Assembly (NCBI RefSeq): GCF_009469595.2
Contig: NZ_SSXV01000004.1
Span: forward strand, 62,001 to 126,000
Reading direction: 5' to 3'
Length of the DNA: 64,000 nt
Source of the DNA: Thauera sp. 2A1
GTDB taxonomy: Bacteria > Pseudomonadota > Gammaproteobacteria > Burkholderiales > Rhodocyclaceae
Shown: positions 43,979 to 54,978 of the stretch, in pieces
How the letters are laid out: every line of letters starts with the position of its first letter
Numbering within the stretch: the stretch's first letter is position 1
Program-made: the position numbers and the translations under genes
The notes under the pieces: generated by a model
Seen by the model: the letters and a program-made list of their open reading frames with translations, nothing else
Told to the model about the DNA's origin: nothing
Databases searched by the model: none

Positions 43979-45168
43979 TCAGCCTCGCCGGCCGCGACAT
44001 CCTGCATGCCTGGTCGAAGTTCGTGCTCACCGGCATCGGCCTGGGACTGCTGATCGGCGTCACGCTGACGATGGCGGGCGTCTATCGCGGCATGGTCGAC
44101 GACGCCAGGGTGCTGCTCAACAACAGCGGCGCCGACCTGTGGGTGGTGCAGAAGGACACCCTGGGGCCCTATGCCGAATCGTCCAGCCTGCGTGACGACG
44201 CGTACCGCAGCGTGCTCGGCCTGCCCGGCGTGGCACGGGCGGCCAACGTGACCTACCTGACGATGCAGGTGCGCAAGGGCGACAGCGACGTGCGCGCGAT
44301 GGTGGTCGGCTTCGAGCCGGGCCAGCCGGGCGAGCCGGAATACCTGGTGGCCGGCCGCCAGGTCACGCGCAACCACTACGAGGCGGTGGCCGACGTGAAG
44401 ACCGGCTTCCGGCTCGGCGAGCAGATCCGCATCCGCCGCCACGACTACCGCGTGGTGGGGCTCACCCGGCGCATGGTGTCATCGGGCGGCGACCCGATGG
44501 TGTTCATCCCGCTGAAGGACGCCCAGGAGGCGCAGTTCCTGAAGGACAACGACGCCATCCTCAACGAACGCGCGCGCACCGCCGCCAACCCGGCGCTCAA
44601 CCGCCCCGGCGTGCCCGGCCTGCTCGATGCGCTGCAGGCCAGCCAGGCGAGCAGCCGCAACGTCAATGCGGTACTGGTGCAGGTCACGCCGGGCACCGCG
44701 CCCGCCGTGGTGGCCGACACGGTGCAGCGCTGGAAGCACCTGCAGGCCTACACCCGCGAGCAGATGGAAGAGATCCTGGTGGCCAAGCTGATCGCCACCT
44801 CGGCGAAGCAGATCGGCATGTTCCTGGTCATCCTCGCCATCGTCAGCGCGGCCATCGTCGCCTTCATCATCTACACGATGACGCTGGGCAAGATCCGCGA
44901 GATCGCGGTGCTGAAGCTGATCGGCACGCGCAACCGCACCATCGCCGGCATGATCCTGCAGCAGGCGCTGGGACTGGGGCTGATCGGCTTCCTGGTGGGC
45001 AAGACGGTGGCGACCTGGTGGGCGCCGGCCTTCCCGAAATACGTGCTGCTGGAGCCGGGCGACGCGCTGCGCGGCTTCGTCGCCGTGATGCTGATCTGCG
45101 CCATCGCCAGCACGCTGGCCATCCGCGCCGCGCTGCGCGTCGACCCGGCGACGGCGATCGGAGGCTGA
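43975..45168 (+). CDS. FtsX-like ABC transporter permease (DevC/MacB type)
   Basis: A 397-residue permease. The first membrane helix is near the N-terminus (KFVLTGIGLGLLIGVTLTMA), then a large periplasmic domain (about 60-265) and three C-terminal helices (FLVILAIVSAAIVAFIIYTM, IREIAVLKLIGT, VMLICAIASTLAI). The start is GTG overlapping the HlyD stop (GTGA). With the ATPase at 45170 and the HlyD-like adaptor it forms a tripartite exporter of the DevBCA/MacAB kind; substrate unknown. Confidence 0.9.
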   Translation: MISLAGRDILHAWSKFVLTGIGLGLLIGVTLTMAGVYRGMVDDARVLLNNSGADLWVVQKDTLGPYAESSSLRDDAYRSVLGLPGVARAANVTYLTMQVRKGDSDVRAMVVGFEPGQPGEPEYLVAGRQVTRNHYEAVADVKTGFRLGEQIRIRRHDYRVVGLTRRMVSSGGDPMVFIPLKDAQEAQFLKDNDAILNERARTAANPALNRPGVPGLLDALQASQASSRNVNAVLVQVTPGTAPAVVADTVQRWKHLQAYTREQMEEILVAKLIATSAKQIGMFLVILAIVSAAIVAFIIYTMTLGKIREIAVLKLIGTRNRTIAGMILQQALGLGLIGFLVGKTVATWWAPAFPKYVLLEPGDALRGFVAVMLICAIASTLAIRAALRVDPATAIGG

Positions 45169-45169
45169 C

Positions 45170-45880
<711 letters not shown>

Positions 45881-46278
45881 AACCCGCTCCGGTCGCCACG
45901 CGGCAGGCGCATCGCGTGTCGAAGGCCATCGGCTACACGCGCAACGAAGGGCCGCGACCGATCGCGGAAGGCCGAGTCCCCGCGCAAGGTCGGCGCGGCA
46001 AAGGAAGATGTGCCGGGCCTGGTTCCTGACGGTCCGGTTGGCCGGAAGGACGTGACGCAGCCTCGTGGCGATCGAAAGCCCCCATTGCCGAAGCGGCTGG
46101 CGGCCGGCGAGCGTCCTGGTTCGCCAGGCCATGCATGTGGCCAGCCGACAACCGGGTTGCGGACATCCGACGCATTGTCTACAAAAGGGTCAAACAACGG
46201 GCTGAAAGTGGAATGGCGGACGGGATCCGCTCGCCTTCGCGCCCGACGGCCAGGGAGCGGGAATCGAGGAGCGCTGCC
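45881..46278. other. Intergenic interval, no gene supported
   Basis: About 400 bases between the export operon and the cupin gene. Frames in both strands lack start signals and recognisable sequence. It ends with the SD AGGAG at about 46266-46270 for the next gene. Confidence 0.45.
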
Positions 46279-46854
46279 ATGTTCCGCAAGGACCAATTCA
46301 TCGAGGACTGCATCAAGAGCGTCAGCGAGGGTGAAGGCGCGGTCAGCGAGCTTGTCGCCGCGGCGGTATCGGATGGCGCGCGCGTGATCGCCGAGCTCGG
46401 CGAACCGACCCATGCCGGCATCAACGCGCTGTATCGCGCACCGAACCTGACCATCATCAACTTCGTGTGGGCCCCGTGCATGAGCCTCATGCCTCACGAC
46501 CACCACATGTTCTCAGTGGTGGGCATCTACACGGGTCGGGAGGACAACGTGTTCTGGCGGCGTACCGTGGGCGGCCTCGAAGCGCACGGGGCGAAATCTC
46601 TGGGTGCGGGTGACATCGCGACACTCGAGCGCGACGCGATCCACTCCGTGCTCAACCCGATCGGCAAGATGACCTGTGCGATCCACGTCTATGGTGGCGA
46701 TTTCTTCGCTCCGCCCGAGCCACGCAGCATGTGGGACCACGAGACGCTCGCCGAGGCGCCGTGGGACGTCGAGCGGGCCAAGACCGCGTTTGTCGAAGCG
46801 GAGGCCCGCTTCAACGCCTGGCGGGGCCCCCGGGCGGTCGCTCCAGGAGCGTAA
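46279..46854 (+). CDS. Cysteine-dioxygenase-like cupin protein
   Basis: A 191-residue protein resembling the cysteine dioxygenase-like branch of the cupins. The first cupin motif is WAPCMSLMPHDHHMFSVVGI, with closely spaced histidines for iron, and a later AIHSVLNPIGKMTCAIHVYG carries the third His. It may oxidise a thiol, but the substrate is uncertain. AGGAG precedes the ATG at 46279. The gene appears monocistronic; a hairpin follows. Confidence 0.7.
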   Translation: MFRKDQFIEDCIKSVSEGEGAVSELVAAAVSDGARVIAELGEPTHAGINALYRAPNLTIINFVWAPCMSLMPHDHHMFSVVGIYTGREDNVFWRRTVGGLEAHGAKSLGAGDIATLERDAIHSVLNPIGKMTCAIHVYGGDFFAPPEPRSMWDHETLAEAPWDVERAKTAFVEAEARFNAWRGPRAVAPGA

Positions 46855-46924
46855 CCGTAGCGTTCGGGCGTTGTCCGAGTGCCTGACGGTTTGCCGTCAG
46901 TTCACGCTGACGGTCGCATGGAGT

Positions 46925-46944
46925 GAGTCGCCCGAAGGCGACTC
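46925..46944. terminator. Perfect 8-bp hairpin with CGAA tetraloop
   Basis: GAGTCGCC pairs with GGCGACTC around CGAA. It lies between the converging cupin and amt genes. No T-tract follows, so termination is plausible but not proven. Confidence 0.45.
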
Positions 46945-47015
46945 GGTTGCCGGTTGCGACCCTCACGCTGCATTGACGGCATGCGTGTCCCCGACCCATC
47001 CTGGTGCCTGACACT

Positions 47016-48218
47016 TCACCAGTTCGGCTCCCGCTCCGGCGTGGAAGTGATGCGGTGGATGGAGAGGTCGGCGCCGTTGTACTCCTCCTCCTGGTCGAGC
47101 CGCAGTCCGACGAAGGCCTTCAGCGCGCCATAGACCACGCCGCCGCCGACCACCGCGACGGCGATGGCGATCAGCGTCATGACGAGCTGCGACATGAAGG
47201 CGACGCCGCCCAGCCCGCCCAGCGCGTGGCTGCCGAAGATGCCGGCGGCCAGCCCGCCCCAGGTGCCGCACAGCCCGTGCAGCGGCCACACGCCGAGCAC
47301 GTCGTCGATCTTCCAGCGGTTCTGCGTCAGCGTGAACATCACCACGAACAGCGCACCGGCGACGCCGCCGACGACGAGCGCACCAAGCGGGTGCATCAGG
47401 TCGGAGCCGGCGCACACCGAGACCAGGCCGGCGAGCGGGCCGTTATGCACGAAGCCGGGGTCGTTCCTGCCCGCGGCGAGCGCCGCCAGCGTGCCGCCGA
47501 CCATGGCCATCAGCGAGTTCAGCGCCACCAGGCCGGAGACCTTGTCCAGCGTCTGCGCCGACATCACGTTGAAGCCGAACCAGCCGACGATCAGGATCCA
47601 GGCACCCAGCGCAAGGAAGGGGATGGACGACGGCGGGTGCGCGGAGATGGCGCCGGTGCGCGAATAGCGCCCGTGGCGCGCGCCCAGCAGCAGCACCGCA
47701 GGCAGCGCGATCCAGCCGCCCATCGCATGCACCACGATGGAGCCGGCGAAGTCGTGGAACTCGGCGCCGAAGGTGGCCTTGAGCCAGGCCTGGATGCCGA
47801 AGGCCTGGTTCCAGGCGATGCCTTCGAAAAAGGGATAGACGAAGCCGACGATCAGGAAGGTGGCGGCGAGCTGCGGCTGGAAGCGGGCACGCTCGGCGAT
47901 GCCGCCGGAGATGATGGCCGGAATCGCCGCGGCAAAAGTGAGCAGGAAGAAGAACTTCGTCAGCTCGTAGCCGCTCTTTTCCAGCAGCGTGTCGGCGCCG
48001 GTGAAGAAATGCACGCCGTAGGCGACGCCGTAGCCGATGAAGAAATAGGCCAGCGTCGACACCGCGAAATCGGTGAGGATCTTCACCAGCGCATTGACCT
48101 GGTTCTTCTTGCGCACCGTGCCGACTTCGAGAAAGGCGAAGCCGGCATGCATGGCGAGCACCATGATGGCGCCCAGCAGGATGAAGAGCACGTCGCTGCT
48201 CGATTTGTATGCTTCCAT
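47016..48218 (-). CDS. amt: Ammonium transporter (Amt family)
   Basis: A 400-residue Amt protein with about 11 membrane helices. Signature parts are FAFLEVGTVRKKNQVNALVK, FEGIAWNQAFG, DFAGSIVVHAMGGWIALPAV (pore His) and GVWPLHGLCGTWGGLAAGIF (second pore His). There is no long signal peptide; the ATG at 48218 has GGAGG seven bases upstream. A sigma-54 promoter and an NtrC-type site precede it, so it should be induced by nitrogen limitation. No glnK gene lies next to it, which is less usual. Confidence 0.94.
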   Translation of the reverse strand: MEAYKSSSDVLFILLGAIMVLAMHAGFAFLEVGTVRKKNQVNALVKILTDFAVSTLAYFFIGYGVAYGVHFFTGADTLLEKSGYELTKFFFLLTFAAAIPAIISGGIAERARFQPQLAATFLIVGFVYPFFEGIAWNQAFGIQAWLKATFGAEFHDFAGSIVVHAMGGWIALPAVLLLGARHGRYSRTGAISAHPPSSIPFLALGAWILIVGWFGFNVMSAQTLDKVSGLVALNSLMAMVGGTLAALAAGRNDPGFVHNGPLAGLVSVCAGSDLMHPLGALVVGGVAGALFVVMFTLTQNRWKIDDVLGVWPLHGLCGTWGGLAAGIFGSHALGGLGGVAFMSQLVMTLIAIAVAVVGGGVVYGALKAFVGLRLDQEEEYNGADLSIHRITSTPEREPNW

Positions 48219-48246
48219 GAGACCTCCAGAAGGGATGCTGCCCATT

Positions 48247-48262
48247 AGCAAGCACTGTTCCA
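48247..48262 (-). promoter_or_regulatory. Sigma-54 promoter of amt
   Basis: On the minus strand TGGAAC-AGTGC-TTGCT matches the -24/-12 consensus TGGCAC-N5-TTGCA, with GG and GC at the required spacing. It lies about 30 bases before the amt start codon. Confidence 0.75.
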
Positions 48263-48316
48263 GTGCGCAAATCCCCCACTGGATCAAGAATTCAGGTCCA
48301 GAAACGGGCACTGCAC

Positions 48317-48332
48317 TGCACCACAATGGTGC
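48317..48332 (-). promoter_or_regulatory. NtrC-type enhancer site
   Basis: TGCACCACAATGGTGC is a near-exact match to the classic NtrC site (TGCACC-N5-GGTGCA). It lies about 55 bases upstream of the sigma-54 promoter of amt. Confidence 0.75.
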
Positions 48333-48540
48333 CGCATTGATGCGGCGCGCCCCACGATGGCGCGCGAACTGTAAACGCGGCCCGGGTTGTCCCTGTGGGA
48401 GCGGACCTGGCCGCGATCGGACGGCGGCAATCGCGGCCAAATCCGCTTCCAGGGTTTATCCCAGCCCAGCGGACGCACCCGCGAGGTACCCGCCGAGCCG
48501 AGGGGTACAATCCCGCTCCCCTCTCCGCTTCACCTGCCCG

Positions 48541-49944
48541 ATGTCCGCCCTCCGCGTCCCCCGCCGCCCCGAACTGCTCGCCCCCGCCGGCTCGCTCGAC
48601 ATGATGCGCACCGCCTTCGCCTTCGGCGCTGACGCGGTGTATGCCGGCCAGCCGCGCTATTCGCTGCGCGTGCGCAACAACAGCTTCGGCAAGCTCGACG
48701 TGCTCGCCGCTGGCATCGATGAAGCGCACGCGGCCGGCAAGGCCTTCTACCTGGTAGCCAACATCTACCCGCACAACGCCAAGGTCCGTACCTTCGACGA
48801 GGACATGGCGCCGGTGATCGACATGAAGCCGGACGCGCTGATCATGGCCGACCCCGGGCTGATCATGATGGTGCGCGAGCGCTGGCCCGAGGTGGACATC
48901 CACCTGTCGGTGCAGGCCAACACGACCAACTACGCGTCGGTGCGCTTCTGGCAGTCGGTGGGGGTGAAGCGCATCATCCTGTCGCGCGAGCTGTCGCTCG
49001 ACGAAGTCGCCGAGATCCGCGACGCCTGCCCGGAGATGGAGCTGGAAGTCTTCGTCCATGGCGCGCTCTGCATCGCGTATTCCGGCCGCTGCCTGCTGTC
49101 GGGCTACTTCAACCACCGCGACCCGAACCAGGGTAGTTGCACGAATTCGTGCCGCTGGGACTACAAGCTGCACGAGGCGTCCGAGAATGGCGCCGGCGAC
49201 GTGCAGGCCTGCGGCGCCAGCCCGATCGGCAACCCGCTGGATGCAGGCACGGTGGGCACCGCCACCCGTACGGAACTGGGCTCCGGCCTGGGCGGCGGCC
49301 CGCGCCACATCGGCGGCAGCAAGGTGTGGCTGCTGGAGGAAGGCACGCGCCCGGGCGAGCTGATGCCGATCGAGGAGGACGAGCACGGCACCTACATCCT
49401 GAACTCGCGCGACCTGCGCGCGATCGAGCATGTGCAGCGGCTGGTGGAGATCGGCGTGGATTCGCTGAAGATCGAGGGCCGCACCAAGAGCCCCTACTAC
49501 GCCGCGCGCGCCAGCCAGAGCTATCGCCGCGCGATCGACGACGCGCTGGCCGGCCGCGGCTTCGACACCCGGCTGCTGGGCGAACTCGACGGCCTGGCGA
49601 ACCGCGGCTACACCGACGGCTTCTACCAGCGCCATTCCACACCCGAACACCAGAACTACCTGCGCGGCCATTCGGAGTCGGGCCGCAGCCTGCTGGTGGG
49701 CGAGGTGGTGGGTTTCGATGCGGCACGCGGCCTGGCCGAGGTCGAGGTGAAGAACCGCTTCGCCCAGGGCGACCGGCTGGAGTTCGTGCTGCCGGGCGGG
49801 AATCGCGAGGCGGTGGCGCAGCGGATCGAGAACGCGGAAGGCGAGGCGGTTGCGTTGGTGCCTGGGAGCGGGCGGCGGGTGTGGCTGCCGCTGCCGGAAG
49901 GGGCGTCGCCGGGTGAGCCTTGTTACATCGCTCGATTTGTCTGA
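48541..49944 (+). CDS. trhP: U32-family tRNA hydroxylation protein TrhP (YegQ)
   Basis: A 467-residue U32 protein. It starts RRPELLAPAGSLDMMRTAFA and continues with GADAVYAGQPRYSLRVRNNS, AYSGRCLLSGYFNHRDPNQG, SCTNSCRWDY and LKIEGRTKSPYYAA. Cysteines in these blocks probably bind the Fe-S cluster. The family, with prephenate, makes 5-hydroxyuridine at position 34 of some tRNAs. The ATG at 48541 is the natural start. A loop with extra glycine (GSGLGGGPRHIGGSKVWLLE) is normal for the long members. Confidence 0.92.
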   Translation: MSALRVPRRPELLAPAGSLDMMRTAFAFGADAVYAGQPRYSLRVRNNSFGKLDVLAAGIDEAHAAGKAFYLVANIYPHNAKVRTFDEDMAPVIDMKPDALIMADPGLIMMVRERWPEVDIHLSVQANTTNYASVRFWQSVGVKRIILSRELSLDEVAEIRDACPEMELEVFVHGALCIAYSGRCLLSGYFNHRDPNQGSCTNSCRWDYKLHEASENGAGDVQACGASPIGNPLDAGTVGTATRTELGSGLGGGPRHIGGSKVWLLEEGTRPGELMPIEEDEHGTYILNSRDLRAIEHVQRLVEIGVDSLKIEGRTKSPYYAARASQSYRRAIDDALAGRGFDTRLLGELDGLANRGYTDGFYQRHSTPEHQNYLRGHSESGRSLLVGEVVGFDAARGLAEVEVKNRFAQGDRLEFVLPGGNREAVAQRIENAEGEAVALVPGSGRRVWLPLPEGASPGEPCYIARFV

Positions 49945-49985
49945 TTCGTTCGATTCGGGCTATCGAGTGGGTTCGTGCCCCCGTT

Positions 49986-50077
49986 GCGGCGCACAGGGTA
50001 TTCGTTCCAGGGGCTGCGGAACTCGCCCTTCGGGCTCAGACAGTCCTCGCCCCTTCCACGAATACCCCGCACGCCGC
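49986..50077 (-). repeat. Dispersed palindromic repeat, copy B (inverted)
   Basis: Outer arms GCGGCGCACAGGGTATTCGT and ACGAATACCCCGCACGCCGC; the core reads GGCTGCGGAACTCGCCCT and ACAGTCCTCGCC, the reverse complement of copy A. It lies just after trhP. Confidence 0.8.
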
Positions 50078-50124
50078 AGCGACCGTGCCTCCCTACGTTC
50101 TGAAAACCCCCACAGCTAAGCGAC

Positions 50125-50213
50125 GGGTGGGATGTTCCTGGAGGCGGCGAGGACTGTCTGAGCCGAGCGCAGCGAAGGCGAGTTCCGCAGCCGCCGGAAG
50201 GAATGTCCCGCCC
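50125..50213 (+). repeat. Dispersed palindromic repeat, copy C
   Basis: Arms GGGTGGGATGTTCCTGGAGG and GGAAGGAATGTCCCGCCC enclose GGCGAGGACTGTCTGAGCC and GGCGAGTTCCGCAGCC. Same family as copies A and B, in the orientation of A. Copies B and C form a head-to-head pair between trhP and ybiT. Confidence 0.8.
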
Positions 50214-50310
50214 GGCGCGGATTAGCACCCCGAGCATAACGAGGGCAAGAACCTACCCCCTTCTGCGCTATAATCCGCGGCTTGATTTTCTTGCAGAAAC
50301 AGGATCTTCC

Positions 50311-51936
<1,626 letters not shown>

Positions 51937-52042
51937 CGCCCAAGGTGTGGCGCGCGACCGCGTGCCACACATCTTCCGGTCAGGGCAGGACGCCGCCACC
52001 CGCGCATCGGCTACAATCGGCCGAAACACGCGGACGCAGCTC

Positions 52043-52432
52043 ATGATCGGCATTTTTCTCGTCACTCACGGCACGCTCGGCGAATCGCTGATCCAGTGCG
52101 CCTGCCACGTGCTCAACAAGCGCCCGCCGCAGATCGCGCAACTCGGGCTCGCGGCGCAGGATGATCCGCTCGACATCCTGCCCACGGCGCGGCAGATGCT
52201 GAGCTGGGCCGACAGTGGCCAGGGGGTGCTGGTGCTCACCGACATCTATGGCGCCACGCCCTGCAATGTCGCCGCCAAGCTGCTGCAGCCCGGGCATGTC
52301 GAGGGCATCGCCGGCGTCAACCTGCCGATGCTGCTGCGCGTGCTCACCTACCGCGATCGCGACATGCCCACCTTGCTGCAGCGTGCGGTGTCGGGCGGCT
52401 GTGACGGCGTGCTTCACATCAAGCAAGGCTGA
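52043..52432 (+). CDS. PTS mannose-family EIIA protein
   Basis: A 129-residue EIIA(Man)-type protein with the phosphorylatable H9 (IFLVTHGTLGESL) and the family segment VLVLTDIYGATPCNVAAKLL. It receives phosphate from HPr. In many betaproteobacteria it occurs with HPr and EI but no sugar permease, acting in regulation rather than transport. It is the first gene of the three. Confidence 0.92.
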   Translation: MIGIFLVTHGTLGESLIQCACHVLNKRPPQIAQLGLAAQDDPLDILPTARQMLSWADSGQGVLVLTDIYGATPCNVAAKLLQPGHVEGIAGVNLPMLLRVLTYRDRDMPTLLQRAVSGGCDGVLHIKQG

Positions 52433-52473
52433 GAGCTTGCGAAGGCGACATAAGGACCGGGGGAGAACGGGAC

Positions 52474-52743
52474 ATGGCCAAGGCGGAAGCCGAAATCGTT
52501 AACAAGCTGGGCCTGCACGCACGCGCATCGGCCAAGCTGACGCAACTGGCGAGCAGCTTCGCCTCCGACGTCTGGCTCGAGCGCAACGGACGCAGGGTCA
52601 ATGCCAAAAGCATCATGGGCGTGATGATGCTGGCCGCAGCGCGCGGCGCCACGATCAGCGTGGAGACCGAAGGCAGCGATGCCGACCAGGCGCTGCAGTC
52701 CATCCTTGCGCTGATCGCGGACAAGTTCGGCGAGGGAGAGTGA
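52474..52743 (+). CDS. ptsH: Phosphocarrier protein HPr
   Basis: An 89-residue HPr with the phosphohistidine H15 (NKLGLHARASAKL) and S46 (NAKSIMGVMML), the site that HPr kinase modifies where present. It carries phosphate from EI to the EIIA protein encoded upstream. Lies 41 bases after the EIIA gene. Confidence 0.96.
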   Translation: MAKAEAEIVNKLGLHARASAKLTQLASSFASDVWLERNGRRVNAKSIMGVMMLAAARGATISVETEGSDADQALQSILALIADKFGEGE

Positions 52744-52747
52744 CGCC

Positions 52748-54478
52748 ATGCCTTTCACCCTGCACGGCCTGCCCGTTTCCCAGGGGATCGCGATCGGCCA
52801 CGTCCACCTCGTGTCGCACGCGCTGCTCGAGGTCAACCACTACCACGTTGCCCCCAAGCACCTGAAGGACGAGATCGAGCGCCTGAACGACGCGATCGCC
52901 ACGGTACAGGGGGAGCTCGTCGGCCTGAAGGCGGCCACCACATCGGGCCAGGCTCACTCCGAGGTTGGCGCCTTCGTCGACCTGCAGATGATGATGCTCG
53001 CCGACCCGATGCTGACCGATACGGCGCGTGAGCTCATCCAGTCGCGCGGCTGCAATGCCGAGTGGGCGCTCGTGCAGCAGATGGAACAACTGGTGGACCA
53101 GTTCCGCCAGATCGAGGACCCCTACCTGCGTGAACGCCAGGCCGACGTGGTGCAGGTGGTGGAACGCCTGGTGAAGGTGCTGCTGGGCCACCCGGGCCAC
53201 CTGCCGCCCAAGCGCCGCGACGGCCTGGGCACGATCATCGTCGCCCACGACTTGTCGCCTTCGGACACCATCGGCTTTCGCGACCACAACATTTCCGGCT
53301 TCGTCACCGACGTCGGCGGGCCGACCAGCCACACCGCGATCGTCGCCCGCAGCCTGAAGATTCCCGCGGTGGTGGGCCTGCACCATGTACGCGACCTGGT
53401 CGAGGACGACGAGCTCGTCATCGTCGATGGCACCCGCGGCATCATCATCGTCGCCCCCGACGAGCACATCGTCGAGGAGTACCGCCTGCGCCGCAGCGAG
53501 CTGGAGATCGAGCGTTCCAAGCTCAACCGCCTGCGCGACACGCGCGCGACGACGCTGGACGGCGAGGTCATCAACCTGCTGTGCAACATCGAGACGCCCA
53601 AGGACATGGCGGCGGTGAAGACGGTCAAGGCCGACGGCATCGGCCTGTACCGCACCGAGTTCCTGTTCATGGGCCGCGACGCGCTGCCCGACGAGGACGA
53701 GCAATACGAGGCCTACCGCACGGTGGTGAAGGCGATGCCGGACAAGCCCGTCACCATCCGCACCTTCGACCTGGGCGCCGACAAGGCGCTGGACCGCGCG
53801 CACTCGCGCGTCGAGCCGAACCCGGCGCTGGGCCTGCGCGCCGTGCGCTTCTCGCTGGCCGAGCCGAAGATGTTCCTGACCCAGTTGCGCGCCCTGCTGC
53901 GCGCCTCGGTGCACGGCCAGTTGCAGATCATGGTGCCGATGCTGGCGCACGCGCAGGAGATCGACCAGACGCTGAAGCTCATCGAGAAGGCGAAGGCCGA
54001 GCTGCGCGCCGACAAGGTGAAGTTCAACGAGTCAGTGCCGGTGGGCGGCATGATCGAGATCCCCGCCGCGGCGCTTGCGCTGGGCATGTTCATCCGCCGC
54101 CTGTCCTTCCTGTCGATCGGCACCAACGACCTGATCCAGTACACGCTGGCCATCGACCGCACCGACGAGGCGGTGGTACACCTTTACGACCCGCTGCATC
54201 CGGCCGTGCTCAAGCTCGTCGCCGGCACCATCTCGGCCGGGGCGCGCTTCGGCATGCCGGTATCGGTGTGCGGCGAGATGGCGGGAGACCCAGAATACAC
54301 GCTGCTGCTGCTGGGCATGGGCCTGCGCAACTTCTCGATGCACCCGTCGAACATCCTCGAGATCAAGCAGCAGGTGCTGCGCGCCGACCTCGGCGAACTC
54401 GCACCGCGCGTGCAGCGCATCCTGAAAATGGACGAGCAGGCGCGCGTGCGCGAGGCGGTGGAGCGGCTGGCGCTCTGA
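52748..54478 (+). CDS. ptsI: PTS enzyme I (phosphoenolpyruvate-protein phosphotransferase)
   Basis: A 576-residue enzyme I. The phosphohistidine H195 is in VGGPTSHTAIVARSL; the C-terminal PEP-binding barrel has GIGLYRTEFLFM, TIRTFDLGADKAL, RAVRFSL and the active cysteine in VSVCGEMAGD. It takes phosphate from PEP to HPr. It starts four bases after ptsH. No EIIB or EIIC is near, so the three genes look like a regulatory PTS. Confidence 0.96.
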   Translation: MPFTLHGLPVSQGIAIGHVHLVSHALLEVNHYHVAPKHLKDEIERLNDAIATVQGELVGLKAATTSGQAHSEVGAFVDLQMMMLADPMLTDTARELIQSRGCNAEWALVQQMEQLVDQFRQIEDPYLRERQADVVQVVERLVKVLLGHPGHLPPKRRDGLGTIIVAHDLSPSDTIGFRDHNISGFVTDVGGPTSHTAIVARSLKIPAVVGLHHVRDLVEDDELVIVDGTRGIIIVAPDEHIVEEYRLRRSELEIERSKLNRLRDTRATTLDGEVINLLCNIETPKDMAAVKTVKADGIGLYRTEFLFMGRDALPDEDEQYEAYRTVVKAMPDKPVTIRTFDLGADKALDRAHSRVEPNPALGLRAVRFSLAEPKMFLTQLRALLRASVHGQLQIMVPMLAHAQEIDQTLKLIEKAKAELRADKVKFNESVPVGGMIEIPAAALALGMFIRRLSFLSIGTNDLIQYTLAIDRTDEAVVHLYDPLHPAVLKLVAGTISAGARFGMPVSVCGEMAGDPEYTLLLLGMGLRNFSMHPSNILEIKQQVLRADLGELAPRVQRILKMDEQARVREAVERLAL

Positions 54479-54557
54479 CAGCCGCATTGCATCGCCACAG
54501 CCCGGCCATTAGAATGGCGGCCTGTTTCGCGTCGGCCCTGGCCGACGGACCCGTCGA

Positions 54558-54612
54558 GCGGGTGTCGTATAATGGCTATTACCTCAGCTTCCCAAGCTGA
54601 TGACGAGGGTTC
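54558..54612 (+). pseudogene. Truncated tRNA-Gly(CCC) gene (3' end missing)
   Basis: The sequence from GCGGGTGTCGTATAATGG through the anticodon arm CAGC-TTCCCAA-GCTG to GACGAGGGTTC is the first 55 bases of a tRNA-Gly with anticodon CCC. It stops inside the T loop; the expected GATTCCCTTCACCCGC is replaced by TTATGGCAGCC. The acceptor stem cannot form, so it is non-functional. An intact tRNA-Gly follows 54 bases later. Confidence 0.8.
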
Positions 54613-54666
54613 TTATGGCAGCCTACGTCAGATGCGCCTTAGGATGCCCCTAAGCAGTACCTCAAT

Positions 54667-54740
54667 GCGGGTGTAGTTCAATGGTAGAACGGCAGCTTCC
54701 CAAGCTGCATACGAGGGTTCGATTCCCTTCACCCGCTCCA
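54667..54740 (+). tRNA. tRNA-Gly (anticodon CCC), ICE attachment site
   Basis: A complete 74-nt cloverleaf. Acceptor GCGGGTG/CACCCGC, D arm GTTC..GAAC, anticodon arm GCAGC-TTCCCAA-GCTGC (loop positions 34-36 = CCC), T arm GAGGG-TTCGATT-CCCTT, encoded CCA at 54738-54740. The integrase gene starts 238 bases downstream. The 3' end of the tRNA is the usual attachment site of clc-type elements; the matching attR lies outside the window. Confidence 0.95.
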
Positions 54741-54978
54741 CTGCATCATTCTGCGGACTTCCGCAGAAGTCCAAGAGAGTCTGCAAGTCGTTGCCACACA
54801 AGGACTTTTCCTCTCTTTGACGTTCTGCCGCGGTCCACTGCGATCCATCTACAGCCGGGACTTTTAAGTCCACAAACAAGTCCATTTTTGCGGGCGCGGC
54901 TGATTCCGGATTGTTGATGGAGGGGCGAGGTCGACGTGACCAGCATCTGGTTCCTGACTCATGTTCAGGAGCAAGAGC

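Noticed and set aside
49945..50300. CRISPR-like array from the repeated segments after trhP
   Set aside because: Two copies are inverted relative to each other and each is internally palindromic, with no regular spacers. They are dispersed repeats, not a CRISPR array.
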